This document shows positions 59,813 to 64,000 of a stretch of DNA of 64,000 nt, in pieces. Made by a program: the position numbers and the translations under genes. The notes beneath the pieces are model-generated. The model was not told where the DNA came from. It did no database searches and was given only the letters and a program-made list of their open reading frames with translations. The DNA is taken from the NCBI RefSeq assembly GCF_019029495.1, contig NZ_JAERQM010000001.1, forward strand, positions 434,001 to 498,000, read 5' to 3'. The stretch is from Falsiroseomonas oleicola. Lineage in GTDB: Bacteria > Pseudomonadota > Alphaproteobacteria > Acetobacterales > Acetobacteraceae. Positions within the stretch are counted from its first letter, which is position 1. The number at the start of each line of letters is the position of its first letter.

Positions 59813-60630
59813 TGGCCATCCTGACCCGCGCGGACGGCGTGCCGGAATGGCGCCGCCGCACGCCGCGCGCCGACCTGCTGGTCTGGGCCGGCTGGTTCGG
59901 CGCGGTGGCGCTGACGCTGCTGTGCTTCCAGTTCATATCAGACCGCACCATCTGGGCCTTCGTCTGGGATGCGCCGACGCAGGGCGCCGATCTCATCGCC
60001 CGCATGTTCCCGCCGCGCTGGTCCTATGCCAGCCAGCTCTGGAAGCCGCTGCTCGACACCATCAACATGGCGACCATCGGCACCGCTTTGGCCATCGTCA
60101 TCGGCGTGCCGCTGGCTTTCCTGGCCGCGCACAACACCACGCCGAGCCGTGCCTTCGTGCGGCCTGCGGTGCTGTTCATCATCGTCGCCAGCCGGTCCAT
60201 CAATTCGCTGATCTGGGCGCTGATCCTGGTCATCATCCTCGGCCCCGGCCTGCTGGCCGGCATCCTCTCCATCGCGCTGCGCAGCGTCGGCTTCATCGCC
60301 AAGCTGCTCTATGAGGCGATCGAGGAAATCGACCCGACGCAGGTGGAGGCGGTGACCGCCACCGGCGCATCGCGGCCACAGGTGCTGGGCTGGTCCATCG
60401 TGCCGCAGATCATGCCCGCCTTCGCCGGTATCAGCGTGTTCCGCTGGGACATCAACATCCGCGAGGCGACGGTGCTGGGCCTGGTCGGCGCGGGCGGCAT
60501 CGGCATGCAGATGCAGGCCAGCATCAACGTGCTGGCCTGGCCACAGGTGACGATGATCTTCATCCTGATCCTCGGCACGGTGCTGGTCAGCGAATGGCTT
60601 TCGGCGCGGGTGCGGCACGCGGTGATCTGA
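59812..60630 (+). CDS. phnE: Phosphonate-type ABC transporter permease (second PhnE)
   Basis: 272 residues, paralogous to the preceding permease. The EAA loop is EAVTATGASRPQVLGWSIVPQI, followed by [40 protein letters not shown] is the other family motif. Last gene of phnD-phnC-phnE-phnE. No C-P lyase genes (phnG-M) are in the window, so whether the cargo is phosphonate, phosphite or another ester remains open. Confidence 0.93.
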   Translation: MAILTRADGVPEWRRRTPRADLLVWAGWFGAVALTLLCFQFISDRTIWAFVWDAPTQGADLIARMFPPRWSYASQLWKPLLDTINMATIGTALAIVIGVPLAFLAAHNTTPSRAFVRPAVLFIIVASRSINSLIWALILVIILGPGLLAGILSIALRSVGFIAKLLYEAIEEIDPTQVEAVTATGASRPQVLGWSIVPQIMPAFAGISVFRWDINIREATVLGLVGAGGIGMQMQASINVLAWPQVTMIFILILGTVLVSEWLSARVRHAVI

Positions 60631-60639
60631 AGGATCAGG

Positions 60640-61608
60640 TCAGCAAGTCGCAGCCTCGCCAGGGTCCTCGAACCGTGCCAGCCGCACCGCCGTATGCCCG
60701 CGCATCACCCTCGGGCTCGGCATCACGAGCAGACACACGTCATGGGGCGTGCGCACCTCGACCTCCCCATCCAGGGCGATCAGCGTGTTCCGCCGTGGCA
60801 CCACCTCGCCGCCGCGGAATTCGCGCAGGAAGGTGAAGCCGGTGGTCGTGGCGGTCACGGTGCGGGTCACCCGCGCCAGCCGTCCGGAAGGCAGCGCCAC
60901 CTCCGGCGGCAGGGCCGCGCCGTCCTCCGCCATGCCGAGATGGCGCAGCAGGCGGGCGCTGGCCTGTTCCATCAGGGCCAGGGTCTCGGGCTGCCAATGC
61001 GGGCCGGCTTCCAGCAGCAGGGCGCTGGCGCCGTCCTTGAAGCGCGTATGGTCGATCAGGCGCATCCCCGCCGCATGGCCGTCATCCGCCACCACCAGCG
61101 GCGGCGCGCCCAGCGCCTGGCCCAGCGCCCGCGCCGCCGCGCCGGGACCGGACAGGAACAGCGGGTCGGAGGGCCAGAGCATCGAATGCAGGTCCAGCAG
61201 CACATCCGCCTGTGCCATCACCGGCAGCAGCGCCCGCGCCCGGTCCAGCTCCACCGAGCGGCGCGGCCCGCCAAGCAGCTCCGGCGCCCAGAGGCGGTTC
61301 ATATCCTCCTCGATGAAGCGGCTGGCCGTGGGGTCCGCCGGGTCGAAGCGGTCCAGCGCCGCAAGATTGGCGAAGACCAGGGTCAGCGTGCCACGCCGCG
61401 GCCGCACCCCGTCCCGCAGCCAGCGTTGCAGCAGCAGCGCGCCGGCAATCTCATTGCCATGCACGGCGGCGGAGATCACCAGGCTCGGCCCCGGCAGCGG
61501 CGCCGCGAAGCGCCACACCCCCGCCAGGCCGGTATTGCCCGCCCGCCAGCGCGCCAGGGCCGGCAGCGGCAGCCGCACCTCCAGCGAGGGCAGGCCGAGA
61601 TCGGCCAT
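60640..61608 (-). CDS. Succinylglutamate desuccinylase/aspartoacylase family amidohydrolase
   Basis: 322 residues from the ATG at 61608, six bases after the stop of the upstream M20 gene. Zinc ligands of the M14-like fold are His50 and Glu53 (SAAVHGNEIAG) and His141 (LLDLHSM). EEDMNR (100-105) matches the D-x-N-R substrate loop. It deacylates an N-acyl amino acid. Together with the M20 enzyme and the Bug receptor it forms an apparent uptake and deacylation set on the minus strand. Confidence 0.88.
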   Translation of the reverse strand: MADLGLPSLEVRLPLPALARWRAGNTGLAGVWRFAAPLPGPSLVISAAVHGNEIAGALLLQRWLRDGVRPRRGTLTLVFANLAALDRFDPADPTASRFIEEDMNRLWAPELLGGPRRSVELDRARALLPVMAQADVLLDLHSMLWPSDPLFLSGPGAAARALGQALGAPPLVVADDGHAAGMRLIDHTRFKDGASALLLEAGPHWQPETLALMEQASARLLRHLGMAEDGAALPPEVALPSGRLARVTRTVTATTTGFTFLREFRGGEVVPRRNTLIALDGEVEVRTPHDVCLLVMPSPRVMRGHTAVRLARFEDPGEAATC

Positions 61609-61613
61609 ATGGG

Positions 61614-62771
61614 TCACGCCGCCATCCTGTCGCCGAGCCGGTCGAGGAAGGCGCAGCAGGCGGCCAGTTCCGATTCGGCGATCCATTCCTCCGGTTGATG
61701 CGCCTGCGCCACGTCGCCCGGGCCGCAGACCAGGGTGGCGATGCCGGCGTTCTGGAAGACGCCCGCCTCCGTCGCGAAGGGCATCCGCGCCGCCCCGCCC
61801 ACCGCGCCACAATCTACCGCCAGGGCAAAGAGCGGATGCGCGGGGTCGAGGCTGAGCGGCGGGGCGTGGCAGCGCCGGCGGATGTGGAACGCCGCCTCTG
61901 GCGCCCTGTTGCGCAAATCGGGCAACAGCGTGTCGCGCGCGAAGGCTTCGAGCGCGTCGCGCACCGCCTCCGCCGAATCGCCGGGCACGGCGCGCGCCTC
62001 GAAGACGAATTCCGCCAGGTCGGGCACGATGTTCAGGATGCTGCCGGCCCGGAAGGTGCCGGTATGGACGGTGGTATAAGGCGGCACGAAGCCCTCCGCC
62101 CGGCGCCCCTCGGCGGCGAAGCGGCGGGCGGCGTGTTTGAGAAACACCACGGCCTCCGCCGCCGCCTCCAGCGCATTGGCGGTGCGATGCGCCTGGGAAG
62201 AATGGCCGGTACGGCCCGTGACCTCCACCTCCCAGGAGGCATAGCCCTTATGGGCCACCACCGGCGCCATCAGGCTCGGCTCGCCGACGATGCACAGCGC
62301 CGGCGGCGGCCCGGCCTCGCTGAGGCTGTCCACCAGCAGGGGCGCACCCGCAAAAGTGGTTTCCTCGTCGAAGGACAGGCAGAGGTGGATCGGCCGCGCC
62401 ATGGGCTTCGCGAGCAGGCCCGGCACGGCGGCCATGACGCAACTCCAAAAACCCTTCGTGTCGACGGTGCCACGCCCGGTCAGGCGGCCGTGGTCGCGGC
62501 GCAGCCCGAAAGGGTCGGCGGCCCAGGCCTGGCCCTCCACCGGCACGCAGTCGCTATGGGCGGAGAGCGCGACGCCGCCCGCCACGCGCGGCCCCAGCAC
62601 CGCATGCAGCGCCGCCTTGCCGCCTTCCGGGGCGAAGACGAGCCGGCTTTCCACGCCCTGCAGGGCGAGGTCGTCCCGCACGAAATGCACCAGGTCGAGG
62701 TTGCTGCGCGCGCTGGTGGTGTCGAACCCCACCAGCCGGTCCAGCATCGCGACCGCCTGTTCCGCCGCCAT
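61614..62771 (-). CDS. M20-family deacetylase (acetylornithine deacetylase-like)
   Basis: 385 residues from the ATG at 62771 (GGGAG upstream). Metal-site residues are His72 and Asp74 (SAHSDCVPVEG), Asp104 (RGTVDTKGF), and the Glu136-Glu137 pair (FDEETTFAG), with a final His in AQAHQPEEWI. ArgE-type enzymes usually have DEEVGCxG here, so ETTFAG is unusual and the acyl or amino part may differ. The substrate is probably an N-acyl amino acid. It is followed by the desuccinylase-family gene. Confidence 0.9.
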   Translation of the reverse strand: MAAEQAVAMLDRLVGFDTTSARSNLDLVHFVRDDLALQGVESRLVFAPEGGKAALHAVLGPRVAGGVALSAHSDCVPVEGQAWAADPFGLRRDHGRLTGRGTVDTKGFWSCVMAAVPGLLAKPMARPIHLCLSFDEETTFAGAPLLVDSLSEAGPPPALCIVGEPSLMAPVVAHKGYASWEVEVTGRTGHSSQAHRTANALEAAAEAVVFLKHAARRFAAEGRRAEGFVPPYTTVHTGTFRAGSILNIVPDLAEFVFEARAVPGDSAEAVRDALEAFARDTLLPDLRNRAPEAAFHIRRRCHAPPLSLDPAHPLFALAVDCGAVGGAARMPFATEAGVFQNAGIATLVCGPGDVAQAHQPEEWIAESELAACCAFLDRLGDRMAA

Positions 62772-62895
62772 CCATGAATCTCCCGTAAGGCAGTCTATAC
62801 GGCAGGGGGATGGCGGCAATCGCGGCTCCGTTTCGCGTATTTCAACGGCCTCCGCGTGACCGCGCCGTGCCGGTCAGGCGACCGGCCCGCCGGGA

Positions 62896-63861
62896 TTACT
62901 GCGCCAGGCCCAGCTCCCGCAGCACGGTGCGGTTCATGGTGCTTTCCTCGGCGAAGCGGCTGCGGAAGGCGGCGCCGGGCAGGTAGCGCGGCACGGCGTT
63001 CAGCCGCTCCGCGGCCAGCTTGAAGGCGGGGCTGGCGACCGCGGTGGCGCAGGCGCGCTCGATGGCCGCCGCCGCGGCCTCCGGCATATTGGCCGGGCCG
63101 ATGAGGCCGCCGGCGGAGCTGCCATCGATCGGGAAGCCCAGCTCCGCCACCGTCGGCACCTGCGGCAGCGCCGGCATGCGTTCCCGGCCGAAGACGCCCA
63201 GCATCGGCAGGCCGGTATTGGTGGGGATGGAGGGGCTTTCGACGAAGACCTGGATCTGCCCGCCCAGCGCGGCCGTGGCCATCGGCCCGGCGCCGGTGAA
63301 GGGCACGTGCAGCCCATCCACCCCCGCCGCCTTCAGCAGGGCGGCCATCAGGATATGCTGGGTGCTGCCCTGGCCGGGGGAGCCATAGATCAGCGCCTCC
63401 CGCCCCGATTTCGCATGGGCGATCATGCCGGCGAAGTCCTGGAAGGGCGCGCCGCGGCCGCCCACCAGCACCTGCGGGTTGTCATAGACCAGGCAAAGGA
63501 AGCGGAAGCTGTCCATGGAATAGGACAGGCTTTGCAGATGCGGCTGCGCCGTCAGCGGATTGTTCGGCGACATGCCGATCGTGTAGCCATCGGGCGTCGC
63601 ACGGGCCAGGGCAGCATCGCCGATGGTGCCCGCCGCGCCGCCGCGATTGGCCACCACCACCGCCTGGCCGAGCGCCTGGCTGAGTTCCGTCTGCAGCGCG
63701 CGGGCCATCAGGTCGGTATTCCCGCCCGGCGGATAGGGCACGATCATCTGGATAGGCCGGGAGGGATAGGCGTCCTGGGCCAGAACGGCGGGGGCCATCG
63801 CAGGCACGGCAGCGAGGAGAAGGCCGCAGGCCAAAGCGGCGCGGCGCGTGAAATCGGACAT
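62896..63861 (-). CDS. Tripartite tricarboxylate transporter receptor (Bug/TctC)
   Basis: 321 residues; signal RRAALACGLLLAAVPAMAPAVLAQ. Bug core: PIQMIVPYPPGGNTDLMAR, VVVANRGGAAGTIGDAAL, YGSPGQGSTQHILMA and HVPFTGAGPMATAALGGQI. It is upstream of the M20 enzyme on the same strand with a 124-base gap. No TctA/B genes are seen. It likely brings in the acylated compound handled by the two hydrolases. Confidence 0.92.
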   Translation of the reverse strand: MSDFTRRAALACGLLLAAVPAMAPAVLAQDAYPSRPIQMIVPYPPGGNTDLMARALQTELSQALGQAVVVANRGGAAGTIGDAALARATPDGYTIGMSPNNPLTAQPHLQSLSYSMDSFRFLCLVYDNPQVLVGGRGAPFQDFAGMIAHAKSGREALIYGSPGQGSTQHILMAALLKAAGVDGLHVPFTGAGPMATAALGGQIQVFVESPSIPTNTGLPMLGVFGRERMPALPQVPTVAELGFPIDGSSAGGLIGPANMPEAAAAAIERACATAVASPAFKLAAERLNAVPRYLPGAAFRSRFAEESTMNRTVLRELGLAQ

Positions 63862-63957
63862 GGATGTTTCCCCGGAGGTCTTGCTTACCTCCGGACGGAA
63901 GCCTGGGGGAACCGAGCGGTCAAGCGCGCCGGCCGGCGGCGGGCTCGGCGCAGGCCA

Positions 63958-64000
63958 TCACCGCGCCGCGCGCGCTTCCGCCACCAGCCGCTGCAGAGCC
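63958..64000 (-). CDS. Possible C-terminal end of a further gene
   Basis: Minus-strand frame ending in TGA at 63958 reads ALQRLVAEARAAR, a plausible helical C-terminus with codon use like its neighbours. Only 13 residues are visible, so identity cannot be stated. Confidence 0.3.
   Translation of the reverse strand, partial: ALQRLVAEARAAR

Overview
This window is a gene-dense, very GC-rich stretch of bacterial chromosome with short intergenic gaps and many 1-8 base gene overlaps. Gene content points to an alphaproteobacterium, most likely an Acetobacteraceae member of the Roseomonas type: three orphan tripartite-tricarboxylate (Bug/TctC) receptors, a B12-riboswitch-controlled metE, DUF1800/DUF1501 export genes, a PuuE/AllA allantoin pair and hyuAB. 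The taxonomic call is inference from gene style, not from a marker gene.

Layout. 1-6448: rsmE end, ubiA with a small methyltransferase and a Cys-His-Asp protein, a repeat-built secreted protein, a WD40-cytochrome c fusion, a creatininase-family hydrolase and a serralysin-type RTX protease. 6689-6760: tRNA-Gln(UUG). 6969-10974: a zone of gene decay. Remnants of a TRAP permease, a GntR regulator, a dipeptide ABC ATPase and an epimerase surround intact puuE, allA and one SDR gene. 11118-14785: glycosyltransferase, UDP-galactopyranose mutase and a GH1-like protein, probably for galactofuranose-containing glycans. 14831-32294: catabolic genes (hyuAB with a divergent LysR, FAD oxidoreductase, OYE-type reductase, amidase, peptide-binding protein, CoA transferase, enoyl-CoA hydratase family, IclR).

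33366-35964: cobalamin riboswitch and metE. 36062-43402: MFS transporter, HisC-like aminotransferase coupled to an ATPase-fold protein, cspA, small proteins and ilvD. 43461-46421: a Fur-box-like site followed by a secreted protein, exbB, exbD and tonB. 46525-50269: aldolase, ArsR plus SRPBCC pair, DUF1579, and a beta-propeller/MoaD-like pair. 50271-53543: HupE/UreJ and DUF1800/DUF1501. 53661-56935: envelope and stress genes (lipoprotein, PRC-barrel, CsbD, PepSY-like, AI-2E family). 57137-60630: phnD-phnC-phnE-phnE importer. 60640-63861: two amidohydrolases and a Bug receptor.

The most unusual signal is a family of dispersed, multi-hairpin intergenic repeats (33184-33303, 40435-40528, 46425-46514, 48248-48418). 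Their stems change sequence while pairing is kept, and their loops and linkers stay constant. This looks like selection on folded nucleic acid. A second 46-nt hairpin family (40931-40976, 53596-53641) sits in two convergent gene junctions.
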